The notes: a model not told the origin generated them from the letters alone. Counted from the stretch's first letter, positions 49,426 through 59,101 are shown. The stretch is 64,000 nt of DNA from Sporosarcina sp. FSL K6-3457 (GCF_038007285.1 NZ_JBBOWX010000001.1:637501-701500), one strand, 5' to 3'. Numbers and translations: made by a program.

Positions 49426-50793
49426 ATGTCTTTTAGTGTAAATCGAAATGAAAAATTGAATGTTTTTGTAGAGGATTTGACGCATGACGGCTCGGGCGTT
49501 GCGAAAGTAGATGGCTATCCGCTATTCATCCCGGGTGCGTTACCTGGTGAAGAAGTGACAATCCAAGTGGGCAAAACGTTGAAAAACTATGGCTTTGCAC
49601 GATTGTTAAAGGTGACAAAAGCATCACCAGATCGTGTTGAACCTCCTTGTCATGTATTCTCGGAATGCGGCGGCTGTCAAATGCAGCATTTGTCCTACGA
49701 GGGACAGCTCGTACAAAAACGCAAAACCGTGCGTGACGTCATGGACCGGGTTGCGAAGCTACCACATGTACCTGTTCATCCTGTCAAAGGAATGGACGAT
49801 CCATGGCGCTACCGCAATAAATCACAAATACCTTTCAGTGAACGCGATGGCAAAGTCGTTTCCGGCTTTTACAAATCACGTACACATCACATCGTCGATA
49901 CAGACATCTGCCTCATCCAAAGTCACGAAGCAGATGACCTGATGGCTATGTTGAAATATGAGTTACATGCAATGGGCATGGATGCTTATGATGAAAGAAA
50001 TCATCTCGGAATGCTCAGGCATTTAATCGTCCGCAAAGGGCGAGCAACAGGTGAAGTGATGGTCGTTTTAGTCACACGCAAAAAGAAATTCACACAAAAA
50101 GATGCAGCTATTGAACTGATTAAACGCGTTATTCCAGATGTGACGTCTATTATGCAAAACGTCAACGATCAGAAAACAAATGTCATTTTCGGTGATGAAA
50201 CGATTTTATTACACGGCAAATCAGTCATCGTGGATTCAATCGGCAACATCGATTTTGAAATATCCGCACGTTCTTTCTACCAAGTGAACCCAGAACAAAC
50301 GGAAGTATTATACGGACAAGCACTCGACTATACACAATTGACAGGGAATGAGTCTGTCATTGATGCCTATTGTGGTATTGGTACAATTTCTTTATTCATC
50401 GCACAACAAGCGAAAGAAGTGTACGGTGTTGAAATCGTTCCACAAGCGATTGAAGACGCTAAACGCAATGCAGAATTGAATGGTATCGACAATGCTTATT
50501 TTGAAGCAGGGGCAGCAGAAGTCGTCATTCCAAAATGGTATGCAGACGGCAAGCGATTCGATGTATTAGTCGTCGATCCACCGCGTAAAGGCTGTGATGA
50601 AGAACTGTTGAACACGATTTTAGAGTATAAGCCGAAGCGTGTGGTTTATGTTTCGTGTAATCCAGGGACGCTTGCACGGGATTTGCGGATACTTGAAGAT
50701 GGTGGTTATCGTACGCAGGAAGTGCAGCCGGTGGATATGTTCCCGCACTCGAGTCATGTTGAAGTTGTTTGCTACATGGATTACGAGGGCTAG
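49426..50793 (+). CDS. rlmCD: 23S rRNA (uracil-5-)-methyltransferase RlmCD (YefA)
   Basis: A 455-residue RumA/TrmA-family SAM methyltransferase; the B. subtilis orthologue modifies two 23S uridines. Visible are an N-terminal TRAM domain (1-60), the 4Fe-4S cysteines (CHVFSECGGCQMQH), the SAM motif DAYCGIGTISLF (about 315-326), VDPPRKGCDEE and the catalytic Cys in YVSCNPGTLARD. The ATG at 49426 follows GGAGGAAA. In B. subtilis yefA follows dgkB; here accessory genes intervene. Confidence 0.95.
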   Translation: MSFSVNRNEKLNVFVEDLTHDGSGVAKVDGYPLFIPGALPGEEVTIQVGKTLKNYGFARLLKVTKASPDRVEPPCHVFSECGGCQMQHLSYEGQLVQKRKTVRDVMDRVAKLPHVPVHPVKGMDDPWRYRNKSQIPFSERDGKVVSGFYKSRTHHIVDTDICLIQSHEADDLMAMLKYELHAMGMDAYDERNHLGMLRHLIVRKGRATGEVMVVLVTRKKKFTQKDAAIELIKRVIPDVTSIMQNVNDQKTNVIFGDETILLHGKSVIVDSIGNIDFEISARSFYQVNPEQTEVLYGQALDYTQLTGNESVIDAYCGIGTISLFIAQQAKEVYGVEIVPQAIEDAKRNAELNGIDNAYFEAGAAEVVIPKWYADGKRFDVLVVDPPRKGCDEELLNTILEYKPKRVVYVSCNPGTLARDLRILEDGGYRTQEVQPVDMFPHSSHVEVVCYMDYEG

Positions 50794-50821
50794 TTAAAAC
50801 GCCCAATCTACAAAGTTTCGC

Positions 50822-50910
50822 GTGCCTGTCACTCATGCAATCACGAAAGTTCAAACAAACATGATAGTTTGAACTTACGAATTTAACGTGTTTGTTTAAG
50901 TGGCTGGCAC
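50822..50910 (+). repeat. GTGCCTGTCACTC inverted-repeat element, copy 1
   Basis: The ends GTGCCTGTCACTC and AAGTGGCTGGCAC are inverted repeats about 90 bp apart. An internal hairpin AGTTCAAAC/GTTTGAACT and the phrase AACGTGTTTGTTTAAGTG recur in the other copies at 51774, 52680 and 53123. Confidence 0.85.
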
Positions 50911-50935
50911 CAATAAATTACGAGGAGGAAAGGTA

Positions 50936-51763
50936 TTGAAGTTAATTTCATGGAATATTGATTCGCTAAATGCGGCATTAACGAGTGATTCAGCACGTGC
51001 TTTATTGTCTCAAGCAGTCTTAAATACGATTATTGAAAATAACCCAGAAGTTATTGCCATACAGGAAACAAAATTATCGAGTAATGGTCCTACTAAAAAG
51101 CATTTGGAGATTCTTAGGGATAGGTTTCCTGATTATGAAATCGTTTGGAATAGTTCAGTAGAACCCGCACGTAAGAGTTATGCGGGTACGATGTTTTTAT
51201 ATAAAAATCACCTGACACCTTCCGTCACCTTCCCAAGGATCGGAGCACCAAGCACCATGGATGAGGAAGGTCGTATGATCACATTAGAATTTGATCATTT
51301 CTATTTAACACAAGTTTATACACCGAATGCAGGCGATGGTTTGAAGCGTTTAGAAGAACGACAAATTTGGGATATAAAATATGCTGATTATCTAGCAGGT
51401 TTAGATAAAGAAAAGCAGGTTATTGCAACAGGAGATTTTAATGTAGCGCATAAAAAAATAGACTTGGCCCACCCCGAAAATAACCGTCGTTCAGCTGGCT
51501 TTACGGATGAAGAACGGCAAGGTTTCACAAATCTTTTAGCAAAAGGATTTACAGATACTTTTCGCTACATCCACGGTGATGTGACAGGTATTTATTCTTG
51601 GTGGGCTCAGCGTGCTAAAACAAGTAAAATTAATAATTCTGGCTGGAGAATTGATTACTGGCTAGTGAGTGATCGCATAGCAGATAAAGTACTTAAATCT
51701 GAAATGATTGATTCAGGTCCAAGACAAGATCATACGCCACTATTGTTTGAAATAGATTTGTAG
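50936..51763 (+). CDS. exodeoxyribonuclease III-like endonuclease/exonuclease/phosphatase protein
   Basis: A 275-residue EEP-superfamily nuclease. Motifs: LISWNIDSLNA (3-13), AIQETKLS (catalytic Glu), VYTPNAGDGLKR, ATGDFNVAHKKIDL (catalytic Asp-Asn), WWAQRAKTSKINNSGWRIDYWLVS and the C-terminal DHTPLLFEI (catalytic Asp-His). It should act on abasic sites or 3' ends. The start is TTG at 50936 behind GAGGAGGAAAG. It is flanked on both sides by the GTGCC inverted-repeat elements. Confidence 0.88.
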   Translation: MKLISWNIDSLNAALTSDSARALLSQAVLNTIIENNPEVIAIQETKLSSNGPTKKHLEILRDRFPDYEIVWNSSVEPARKSYAGTMFLYKNHLTPSVTFPRIGAPSTMDEEGRMITLEFDHFYLTQVYTPNAGDGLKRLEERQIWDIKYADYLAGLDKEKQVIATGDFNVAHKKIDLAHPENNRRSAGFTDEERQGFTNLLAKGFTDTFRYIHGDVTGIYSWWAQRAKTSKINNSGWRIDYWLVSDRIADKVLKSEMIDSGPRQDHTPLLFEIDL

Positions 51764-51773
51764 TTTTGTTTTC

Positions 51774-51850
51774 CGGTGCTAGTCACTCATACAATCATGA
51801 AGGTTTAAACTTATGAATTTAACTAACGTGTTTGTTCGAGTGACTGGCAC
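51774..51850 (+). repeat. GTGCCAGTCACTC-type inverted-repeat element, copy 2 (short)
   Basis: Starts GGTGCTAGTCACTC and ends CGAGTGACTGGCAC. The internal hairpin is partly deleted, giving about 76 bp against 89 bp in the other copies. Confidence 0.85.
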
Positions 51851-51900
51851 CAATAAACTTGCCAACAGACTTGTTCAGAACCACAAAAGGGAGGGAGACC

Positions 51901-52641
51901 ATGATAAAACAATTCTCTAAAGAGGTTATTAATAAATTAAAGTACTATGTTTATATCTACTCTGACCCAGAAACTGATGAAATATTTTATGTTGGAAAAG
52001 GTATTGGAAATAGAGTGTTTTCCCATTTAACTGACACTGACGATACAGAAAAGAGCCGATTTATCAGCCGTATTTTGGATCGAGGACAAGAGCCGAAAAT
52101 TGAAATGCTGATCCATGGCTTGGAAGATGAGCATACCTCATTGAAGGTTGAGGCAGCGATTATTGATTTAATTGGAAAAGAGAAATTAACAAATAGAGTG
52201 CGAGGATGGCAAAGTGGTATTTTTGGAAGGGTAGAAGTTAATCAATTAATATCGCATTATGAAAGAGAGAAAGTTTATATAGATGAACCCGCTATCCTAA
52301 TTCGGATAAATCGTTTATTCCGTTATGACATGACTGATATTGAACTTTATGATGCAACAAGAGGAGTTTGGAAAATAGGAGAAAATAGGGAAAAGGCAAA
52401 ATACGCTTTAGCTGTATTCGACGGGATTGTGCATGAAGTCTATGAGGTCATTGCTTGGTTTCAAGCAGGAAGCACATTCAATACAAGAGGTTCTCTCGAT
52501 GAAGACAAAAAACGATGGGAATTTGTCGGTAAAAAAGCAGAGGAATCAATACGATCCAAATACATAAGAAAGTCAGTTGAGCATTATCATTCAAGAAGCG
52601 CTCAGAACCCTATTAAATACGTAAATATAATAGAGAATTAG
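51901..52641 (+). CDS. GIY-YIG nuclease-domain protein
   Basis: A 246-residue protein. Residues about 13-105 form a GIY-YIG-like fold: YYVYIYSDPETDEIFYVGKG carries the Y-x10ish-YVGKG signature, followed by IEMLIHGLEDEHTSLKVEAAII with the catalytic Glu, similar to LEM-3-type GIY-YIG domains. The C-terminal half (about 125-246) resembles a nucleotide-modification or DUF-type alpha/beta domain (YALAVFDGIVHEVYEV). GGGAGGGAG precedes ATG 51901. The role is unknown; it may be a defence or repair nuclease. Confidence 0.75.
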   Translation: MIKQFSKEVINKLKYYVYIYSDPETDEIFYVGKGIGNRVFSHLTDTDDTEKSRFISRILDRGQEPKIEMLIHGLEDEHTSLKVEAAIIDLIGKEKLTNRVRGWQSGIFGRVEVNQLISHYEREKVYIDEPAILIRINRLFRYDMTDIELYDATRGVWKIGENREKAKYALAVFDGIVHEVYEVIAWFQAGSTFNTRGSLDEDKKRWEFVGKKAEESIRSKYIRKSVEHYHSRSAQNPIKYVNIIEN

Positions 52642-52679
52642 AACGAAATTCATCAGCCTTTTAGATAAATTTTTTTCGG

Positions 52680-52768
52680 GTGCCAGTCACTCATACAATG
52701 ATAAAAGTTCAAACAAACATGATAGTTTGAACTTACGAATATAACGTGTTTGTTTAAGTGACTGTCAC
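52680..52768 (+). repeat. GTGCCAGTCACTC inverted-repeat element, copy 3
   Basis: Ends GTGCCAGTCACTC and AAGTGACTGTCAC, with internal hairpin AGTTCAAAC/GTTTGAACT as in copy 1. Confidence 0.88.
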
Positions 52769-52862
52769 CAATAAATAATAAGAAAACATAGAAAAAACTC
52801 GTGTCCTAGACGACACAAGTTGAGCGTTGACCTAGATTATTCGTGAAAAATTCCACAAAGTA

Positions 52863-52987
52863 AGCATACATTAAAGTAACAATGCCACTACAGACTACAA
52901 AGGCGTGGTCAATAGTGCACATTTCACAACACTTTACAGACTACAATAGCGTGGTCTGTAAAGTGTTGCTTACTTTTAATGTATGCT
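52863..52987 (+). repeat. nested inverted repeat with two same-loop hairpins
   Basis: Outer arms AGCATACATTAAAGTAA (52863-52879) and TTACTTTTAATGTATGCT (52970-52987). Inside are two hairpins with the same loop but different stems: CACTA..GAC-TACAAAGGCGTG-GTC..TAGTG (52886-52917) and CAACACTTTACAGAC-TACAATAGCGTG-GTCTGTAAAGTGTTG (52927-52968, 15 perfect pairs). It lies in a 615-bp gap with no gene. Confidence 0.8.
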
Positions 52988-53122
52988 GTATTATAACAAA
53001 GTTTACGCCACTATTCAAATATATATACATTGAATCAATTTCATAAATCACCTTTTTCAAAAGCTTAGACTGCTCCTATATCAAAATCTACATTTTTAAA
53101 AATTAAGCAGCTGTGTTTTCGC

Positions 53123-53211
53123 GTGCCTGTCAATCATGCAATCATGAAAGTTCGAACAAACTTGATAGTTTGAATTTACAAATTTAACGTGTTTGTTTGG
53201 GTGACTGGTAC
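53123..53211 (+). repeat. GTGCCTGTCAATC inverted-repeat element, copy 4
   Basis: Ends GTGCCTGTCAATC and GGGTGACTGGTAC; internal hairpin arms are slightly decayed (AGTTCGAAC, GTTTGAATT). It lies 45 bp before the next gene. Confidence 0.82.
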
Positions 53212-53256
53212 TAATAATAGGATGAGTATATTCGATTGTGTAAAGGAGGTTCAACA

Positions 53257-54198
53257 TTGGATATAAACAAAGTGAAAGCTTTATCTTTTGAGGAGTTACG
53301 TGCTTTATATAAGAGCTTCCTTCATAGCCAGGATTACGCAAAAACAACAATCAGCACTGCTTACGCTGATTCCTTCTATCTTTGGAGAAAAGGGAGCAAA
53401 GATCTGTTCTGGAATACAGTGACTGCTACTGATTTTGAGAGCGAGGCAAAGAATACATTATTACAGGCTCTTTCTGAGAATTCGACCGGTAACGTTAAAT
53501 CACTGGTTAGTAGCTACTTGTCTCATCTAAGAAGGTTTCGTTTATTCTTAGCTTCTGATGTAAGGTCTGAGCCGTTTTTGCCAAAACAAGAAAAGATTAA
53601 AAAGACAGAACAGAAGTACTTACCTATAACTGAAAAAAACATTGAGGAACAACATAGGTTTGTAGGGGCAAGTTCTAATTATGGCAAAGAAGGTCTGATA
53701 ATACACGATGTATTAAATGCATTTCCTTTTCATAATGACTTAAATACTATTGCGATGAAGATTGCGGTAATAGATGTGACAAATTCAACCCATCTATCTC
53801 AATATAAGAGCAAGTTATCTTTATATGACCTGGCTAAATTGATTTTGGAGATTCCTGATTTTGATAAACGTTTGGAAAAGGGAGATCCTGAACTTGTAAA
53901 TATTATTGCGAGAAACATTGGTGCAGTTAATATGTTTTCGTTCGCATCCAAGTATTGTACATATCATAACGTAGAGGTTTATGGAAGAGATGATTATTCC
54001 ATATTTGATGGAATCGTTAAAAACACACTTCCATATTATATTCCTGGCCTAACTGTTAGTAGGATTGATAAGTGGCGAGTTAATCTTGATTATAAATCAT
54101 TTAATGAATGTGTAGGTAAATTACTTGATGAACACAATATTCACATTCCTTTTAGAAGAAGAAAGTTTGATCATTTCTTGTGGTATGCAAATAGATAG
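53257..54198 (+). CDS. protein of unknown function with a core-binding-like N-terminus
   Basis: A 313-residue protein, not recognised. Residues 1-95 are helical, begin LSFEELRALYKSFL, and resemble the SAM-like DNA-binding domain of tyrosine recombinases (DYAKTTISTAYADSFYLWRK). No recombinase catalytic tyrosine region follows. The C-terminal half (about 170-313) has no motif known to me and ends in a basic patch (IPFRRRKFDHF). Translation starts at TTG 53257 behind a perfect AAAGGAGG; the upstream in-frame start lacks one. Between repeat elements in an accessory region, a restriction- or defence-related role is possible but unsupported. Confidence 0.7.
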   Translation: MDINKVKALSFEELRALYKSFLHSQDYAKTTISTAYADSFYLWRKGSKDLFWNTVTATDFESEAKNTLLQALSENSTGNVKSLVSSYLSHLRRFRLFLASDVRSEPFLPKQEKIKKTEQKYLPITEKNIEEQHRFVGASSNYGKEGLIIHDVLNAFPFHNDLNTIAMKIAVIDVTNSTHLSQYKSKLSLYDLAKLILEIPDFDKRLEKGDPELVNIIARNIGAVNMFSFASKYCTYHNVEVYGRDDYSIFDGIVKNTLPYYIPGLTVSRIDKWRVNLDYKSFNECVGKLLDEHNIHIPFRRRKFDHFLWYANR

Positions 54199-55050
54199 TG
54201 CTTGATATCACATCTGTTGATTAACCATTTACTTGCATAATATACCGGTGAAAAAGGCTTGAAAACCTCCATTTTCACTGGCGCATTTCCGGTTCGCTTT
54301 CGGCTAACTATTCACGACATGATTACTGTAGAAGTAGATGTGTCATCTTATTGCGAATACTTGCCTGTCGCGTACCTACAACGTTCAAGTGAAAAATGCA
54401 GTTGTTTGGAAGGAAAAGAATAGATGACTTTCTATAAGGGTGTAAGTGCCCGAAAATGCAATTTCGGGCACTCTTGCACTTTGTATAAGGTACTCCATTT
54501 TACTTTTAGCAAGTTTTATAAGAATGTGACACTTCCTAAAGTAATAGTGGGAAGGACCATGGTAAAAGCTTCGGCTGCCAAAATTGTATCTTTGGCGGCT
54601 TTATCCACGTAAAAAGCCAGCTATTCTTTCTTCCCTAAAAGCATTAGCGCTTTGTGTATAAGTGTTTTTGGAGAGCGACGGATGAACGGCCACCATACAA
54701 TTACCGGAAAAATGTATAGGGATGCGGCGAAGTCGCATCCCTATACATAAAAACAGCCCGGTAATGGTATAGAAGTCATTCAATCCACAGCGAACCAAAA
54801 GAACTGTACACAACGCGCATAGTGTTTGATTAAGTTACTTTTTGGTAAATCAACAGGCGTGGCTTGATATAAGACTAGTTATTTTAACAGTAATATAAAA
54901 AGTGAATTTATTAAATAGTATAATATTTAGTAAGTTTGAAGATAGTGGTATACTATAAGTGGTTATCTTGTTAAGAAAATCTAATAGAATAAAAGTATGC
55001 AGTAGAAGTGGTGGAGCAAGAAGTAAATAAAAAATAGGGGGCGATATGAA
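54199..55050. other. intergenic region with hairpins, no gene seen
   Basis: No credible gene. Perfect hairpins: GTGCCCGAAA/TTTCGGGCAC (54446-54471) and ATGTATAGGGATGCG/CGCATCCCTATACAT (15 bp, 54712-54748). CAATTACCGG and CCCGGTAATGG flank the second one. Short frames here (54424-54612 and 54601-54813) lack ribosome-binding sites. Confidence 0.55.
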
Positions 55051-56835
55051 GTGGAAAATAATTTTAGAAAGTTTTTAACAATGATTTTAGCAATGACATT
55101 AATTATTACCGTAATGCCATTCAATGCATATGCAGATACAGAAGCAGGTGAATTTTCTTATACTGAAATCATTACACCTACATATGAAGATGGAAGAACT
55201 TTTTCAGAAGGGTTAGCTGCAGTAAAACGTGGTAATAAGTGGGGATACATTAATGAGTTCGGGGAAGTTGTAATTGATTTCCAGTATGATCATGCACATA
55301 GCTTTTCAGAAGGAAAGGCTTTAGTTGAAAAACATATAAAAGAAGATGGTTATGTCAGACGTTATTATTATATTATTACACCGGATAACAAGTCTATACA
55401 GTTAAAATATGGAAATAGGGATCACGATTATTTTGACGTGGAGATTTATGATACGACTTTTTACAACGGATACATTCTAGTCCCGGCAGATACTCCTAAT
55501 GGGAGATTTGTTTTTGATGAATATGGTCAGGCTTTCGATGATTCTGCATTTTTGCCAACAGAAGGAACTCTAGCAAAGTATAATTATTATAGAACTTTAG
55601 ACGAAGAATATGTGATCTTATACGAAGAACTTGGATTTAGAGGCGCACGTCCGTTTAACCAAGGGATGGCACCTGTCCGCTTTGAAGATCCGAAAGATAA
55701 AAATGGACATTATTGGAGCTTTTTAAAGAAAGACGGCACACTATGGTCAGGCTCGAAATTTTATGATTTTCATATTCGTGACATCCGTAAATCAAATCAG
55801 GTATTTACTGATTACTCATTAGCTAGTTTAATGAATTCAGAAGGAAAGTGGGGAGCCGTAAACAAAGAGGGTGAGACGATACTTCCTTTTAAATATGAAC
55901 AATTAAGAGCATTTAGTGAGGGCGTTGCTGCATTCTCAAAGAATGGAAAGTTTGGTTTTATTGATATACATGGAAATGAAGTCATTAAACCACAATTTGA
56001 TGATGCTTCTGCATTTGTTAATGGACTAGCTGTCGTTCGCCAAGGAAAGACGGCATATATTATTGATAAGCAGGGGAACAAGGTAAAAGGTTCAGAAACT
56101 ATACCAGTAGACGCCTATTTTGTTGAAGAAGTGGATGAAGAAAGTGGTGAAGTTCAGCATATAGTATACAGCCCAGGGGAATATATTGTTATAAAAGAAA
56201 ATAATAAATTCGGAATTGGTAAAATCAACTATACTGAAAAAATTACAGAAATAACGGGAGTAAGTTTAGATCATACAGAATTAGAGCTAGAAGAAGGAGA
56301 AGCGGCAAAATTACTAGCAACGGTCTCTCCAATTGATGCAACAAATAAAAATTTAACTTGGTCAAGTAGCAATGAAGAAGTAGCAGTGGTAGATGCCTAT
56401 GGTAAAGTAACAGCACAATCAATAGGAGAAACAACCATAACTGTTACAACAGAAGATGGAAAATATACAGCTACGAGTGAAGTAATAGTAAGGGAATCAA
56501 CATCAGAACCTGACCCTTATGAAGGATATAAAATATGGGATGATCTATTAGGACATGATTCAATAAATCATAGTTGGACAATCAAATTAAATATGAATGT
56601 TGATGAAAATACGGTGGATGATTTAAGTGTATATATTATTGATAAAGATAATAATAAATTAGATTTTATTCATTCAAAAACTGAAAATAGTGGGATCTAT
56701 GGTTCTATACTATTGAGAAATAATGGAAGTTTTAAAACGGGTGAAGATTATTGGATAATCATTGAAGATACTGTACGATCTATTGATGGAAAAAGGCTAG
56801 ATAAAGGATTGAAGGCTCAATTTAAGATTAAGTAG
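55051..56835 (+). CDS. secreted WG-repeat protein with Big2 domain
   Basis: A 594-residue exported protein. Residues 1-28 are a signal peptide ending at NAYADT. WG-type repeats follow (about 50-130 and 255-345: KWGYINEFGEVVIDFQYD, KFGFIDIHGNEVIKPQFD). A bacterial Ig-like Big2 domain (about 407-487: LTWSSSNEEVAVVDAYGKVT) and a C-terminal beta domain (about 500-594) complete it. The start is GTG 55051 behind GGGGG; an out-of-frame ATG five bases earlier gives only ten codons. It probably acts at the cell surface; no enzyme motif was found. Confidence 0.85.
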   Translation: MENNFRKFLTMILAMTLIITVMPFNAYADTEAGEFSYTEIITPTYEDGRTFSEGLAAVKRGNKWGYINEFGEVVIDFQYDHAHSFSEGKALVEKHIKEDGYVRRYYYIITPDNKSIQLKYGNRDHDYFDVEIYDTTFYNGYILVPADTPNGRFVFDEYGQAFDDSAFLPTEGTLAKYNYYRTLDEEYVILYEELGFRGARPFNQGMAPVRFEDPKDKNGHYWSFLKKDGTLWSGSKFYDFHIRDIRKSNQVFTDYSLASLMNSEGKWGAVNKEGETILPFKYEQLRAFSEGVAAFSKNGKFGFIDIHGNEVIKPQFDDASAFVNGLAVVRQGKTAYIIDKQGNKVKGSETIPVDAYFVEEVDEESGEVQHIVYSPGEYIVIKENNKFGIGKINYTEKITEITGVSLDHTELELEEGEAAKLLATVSPIDATNKNLTWSSSNEEVAVVDAYGKVTAQSIGETTITVTTEDGKYTATSEVIVRESTSEPDPYEGYKIWDDLLGHDSINHSWTIKLNMNVDENTVDDLSVYIIDKDNNKLDFIHSKTENSGIYGSILLRNNGSFKTGEDYWIIIEDTVRSIDGKRLDKGLKAQFKIK

Positions 56836-56861
56836 TAAAGTGGAAAATTATTAACACAAAG

Positions 56862-56904
56862 TTGTAGGTGGAGGAATTTAGTTCTTCTATCTACAATTTT
56901 TTTA
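56862..56904 (+). terminator. terminator of the WG-repeat gene
   Basis: TTGTAGGTGGAGGAA pairs with TTCTTCTATCTACAA around TTTAG, followed by seven T. Confidence 0.88.
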
Positions 56905-56922
56905 GCTATATAATCCATAATA

Positions 56923-57012
56923 GACTTTGACTATATGCTTGTTCATGCGGATGAAAAATTATCAGAAGGGATGATAAAAGAATATCATCACCTTTTAAAA
57001 CGAAATACATCT
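56923..57012 (+). pseudogene. fragment of a fic gene, N-terminal side
   Basis: Thirty codons (FDYMLVHADEKLSEGMIKEY then HHLLKRNTS) match the helix that precedes the Fic core in Firmicutes Fic proteins (family pattern FDYM.......LSE..IKE.H..LK.NTS). The frame has stops on both sides and lacks a start. The fitting downstream piece is at 59379-59732, with the AlbA_2 gene between. Confidence 0.7.
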
Positions 57013-57210
57013 CTCAATTGGGTAAGAACCCTCACAAATACAAAAAACTCATATACCAATCGATATGAGTTCTAATTTGAAATGAGAATTAACTTGATAA
57101 GGTGTAGGTGAATACACGCAAGTCTCATTATTTGTCTATGGCCAGCAGTCCACGCATGTGGAGTTGCGTGGCTTGGTTGGAGATTTGGATTAATGTATTG
57201 AATAGCTGGT

Positions 57211-57252
57211 GAAGAATCGATTTTAACTTGATTCTTCACCTTTTTTTATTGA
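57211..57252 (+). terminator. terminator upstream of the AlbA_2 gene
   Basis: GGTGAAGAATC pairs perfectly with GATTCTTCACC, followed by a run of T. No complete gene precedes it; it may have served the fic locus or an inserted piece. Confidence 0.8.
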
Positions 57253-57413
57253 GTAGTTTATGCAATTTATTATTTAAATGGCTATACTATATATGGAGAG
57301 TGAAGAAAAGTATCGGATATTTAAATTAGGGAAGTAAAGGGAAATATCTAATGGTGTAAATATGATTTTTTTTCTGCTAGATTGGTTCTTTATTCAAGAA
57401 TGGAGGGGGATTT

Positions 57414-59096
57414 TTGAAAAATACAGAAGATATACTCGATTTGCTAGATCGACTGGATAATCATATTGCGGATGATTTTGAATCGCAGGATTTAGATTTT
57501 AAACAATGGAATGAAAGAAGCAGTGAAGAAAACATCAAGAAGATGATTACGTATGCTGTTTGTATGGCCAATGGTGGAGGTGGGAGTGTTGTTTTTGGCG
57601 TTGCTGACAAAGTAAAAGGTAAGGATTATTCTATTGTAGGTGTCCCAGAAGGATTGCCAGCGGATGATTTCCAAAAAAGAATTTATGAACGGACAAGTCC
57701 GCATCTCACACCTGTTTTTGAAAAGTTAGTCTATCACGAGAAGCAGCTTCTCATCATGCACGTCTATCCTGGTATGCCTCCATACACGACTTCAGATGGA
57801 TCTGCATCTATTCGTTTGGGCAAGGATTGTGTTCCATTTACAGGCGAACTGAGAAGAAAAATGATGGATTCTTCAGGTCAAATGGATTTTACTGCTGAGG
57901 TCATATTCGAGGATTGGAAAAAGCATTTTTCTCCATCTGCGATGGAACGGATACGTGAAATTATGCAAAGGGAACGGGTCGATCCTAGGCTTCTTGCGAT
58001 GGAAGATGAGGAACTTCTTCGTTCTATCGGTGCATTCAAGGGAGAATACCTTACAAAGGGTTCCTTGTTACTGGTGGGGAAATCGGAAAGTATAGCCCAA
58101 TTTGTGCCGCAACATAAATGGTCTTTCCGGAAGATGATAAGTGATATGGATTATACTCATAGGCACGATGGGACAGAGGCTATACCCATTGCTTTACATG
58201 AGCTTGAACGGTATATCGCTGTTGATAATCCAGTGGTTACGGTTGAATCAGGCCTAGTTCATCCAGAGTTCAGCACTTACCCGACAATTGCACTAAGGGA
58301 AGCCCTATTGAACGCATTTGGCCATCGGGATTACAGAATGAATGGAACTATGTTGCTAAAACAATATCGAGATAAACTTATTTTGACTAACCCTGGTGTA
58401 TTCATCGGTGGAATTACGCCTAAAAATATCCTTCATCATCCGCCAGTCGCCCGAAACGATCATTTGATGGATTTATTGGATCGATTAAAATTAGTGAATA
58501 GGTCCAATTTGGGCGTTTCACGAATCTTTAGTTCCTTATTGATGGAAGGGAAAGAACCACCTTCTTATCGGGAAGTTGGTGCAAACATCGAGTTGACGTT
58601 TGTTGCTTCCCCGCTAAAAGAAGGGTTCATCAATCTGATTAAACAAGTTGTTGATGAAGGAAACTATGTAGATGTGGATCATTTGCTAATCCTTCAATAC
58701 TTGATTAGACATGAACAAATTGATGTTTCAACTGCTGCCGAAGTTTCTCAAAGGAGTCCAGAACAAGCACGTGAGCTATTGAGTGTCATGTCCGGTGATT
58801 TCAATCTGTTGGATTCGATTGGTAGCGGTCGTGGTAGGTATTACACATTGTCCCGAAGAGCGTATGAATTGATGGAAGATAATATGCGTTACGAACGACA
58901 ACAATTGTTGGATAGGGAAGCTATGAAAATTAGGATATTGACAATCTTAAAGACACGTAATTTGAGCAATAAAGAAATACGTCAACTAACAGGTTTGACA
59001 AGTAAACAAGTTCAGCGTCTCATAAAAGAAATGGAGACTGACGGTGTCATTGTTACTGGAAAAGGTCCGGCAACGAAATATGTTTTGGAAAAGTAA
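57414..59096 (+). CDS. AlbA_2 (Schlafen-type) domain and ATP-binding C-terminal domain protein
   Basis: A 560-residue protein of the RecG-like helicase/transcriptional regulator annotation group. The N-terminal AlbA_2 domain (about 22-125) has LDFKQWNE, the GGGGSVVFGV loop and ASIRLGKDC. A middle GHKL-like region follows (about 290-400: ALREALLNAFGHRDYR, NPGVF.GGITPKNILHHPPVARN). The end is a winged helix (LSNKEIRQLTGLTSKQVQRL). A TTG start behind GGAGGGGG is used. Such proteins are common in defence and accessory loci. An 11-bp repeat tract begins five bases after the stop. The gene lies between two fic pieces. Confidence 0.85.
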   Translation: MKNTEDILDLLDRLDNHIADDFESQDLDFKQWNERSSEENIKKMITYAVCMANGGGGSVVFGVADKVKGKDYSIVGVPEGLPADDFQKRIYERTSPHLTPVFEKLVYHEKQLLIMHVYPGMPPYTTSDGSASIRLGKDCVPFTGELRRKMMDSSGQMDFTAEVIFEDWKKHFSPSAMERIREIMQRERVDPRLLAMEDEELLRSIGAFKGEYLTKGSLLLVGKSESIAQFVPQHKWSFRKMISDMDYTHRHDGTEAIPIALHELERYIAVDNPVVTVESGLVHPEFSTYPTIALREALLNAFGHRDYRMNGTMLLKQYRDKLILTNPGVFIGGITPKNILHHPPVARNDHLMDLLDRLKLVNRSNLGVSRIFSSLLMEGKEPPSYREVGANIELTFVASPLKEGFINLIKQVVDEGNYVDVDHLLILQYLIRHEQIDVSTAAEVSQRSPEQARELLSVMSGDFNLLDSIGSGRGRYYTLSRRAYELMEDNMRYERQQLLDREAMKIRILTILKTRNLSNKEIRQLTGLTSKQVQRLIKEMETDGVIVTGKGPATKYVLEK

Positions 59097-59101
59097 ATAA
59101 T

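Noticed and set aside
50822-54198. Prophage or integrative element
   Set aside because: No integrase catalytic domain, structural phage gene or paired att site was seen; only short inverted-repeat elements and separate genes.
54424-54813. Small genes of 62 and 70 codons
   Set aside because: They overlap strong hairpins, lack ribosome-binding sites and show no recognisable product.
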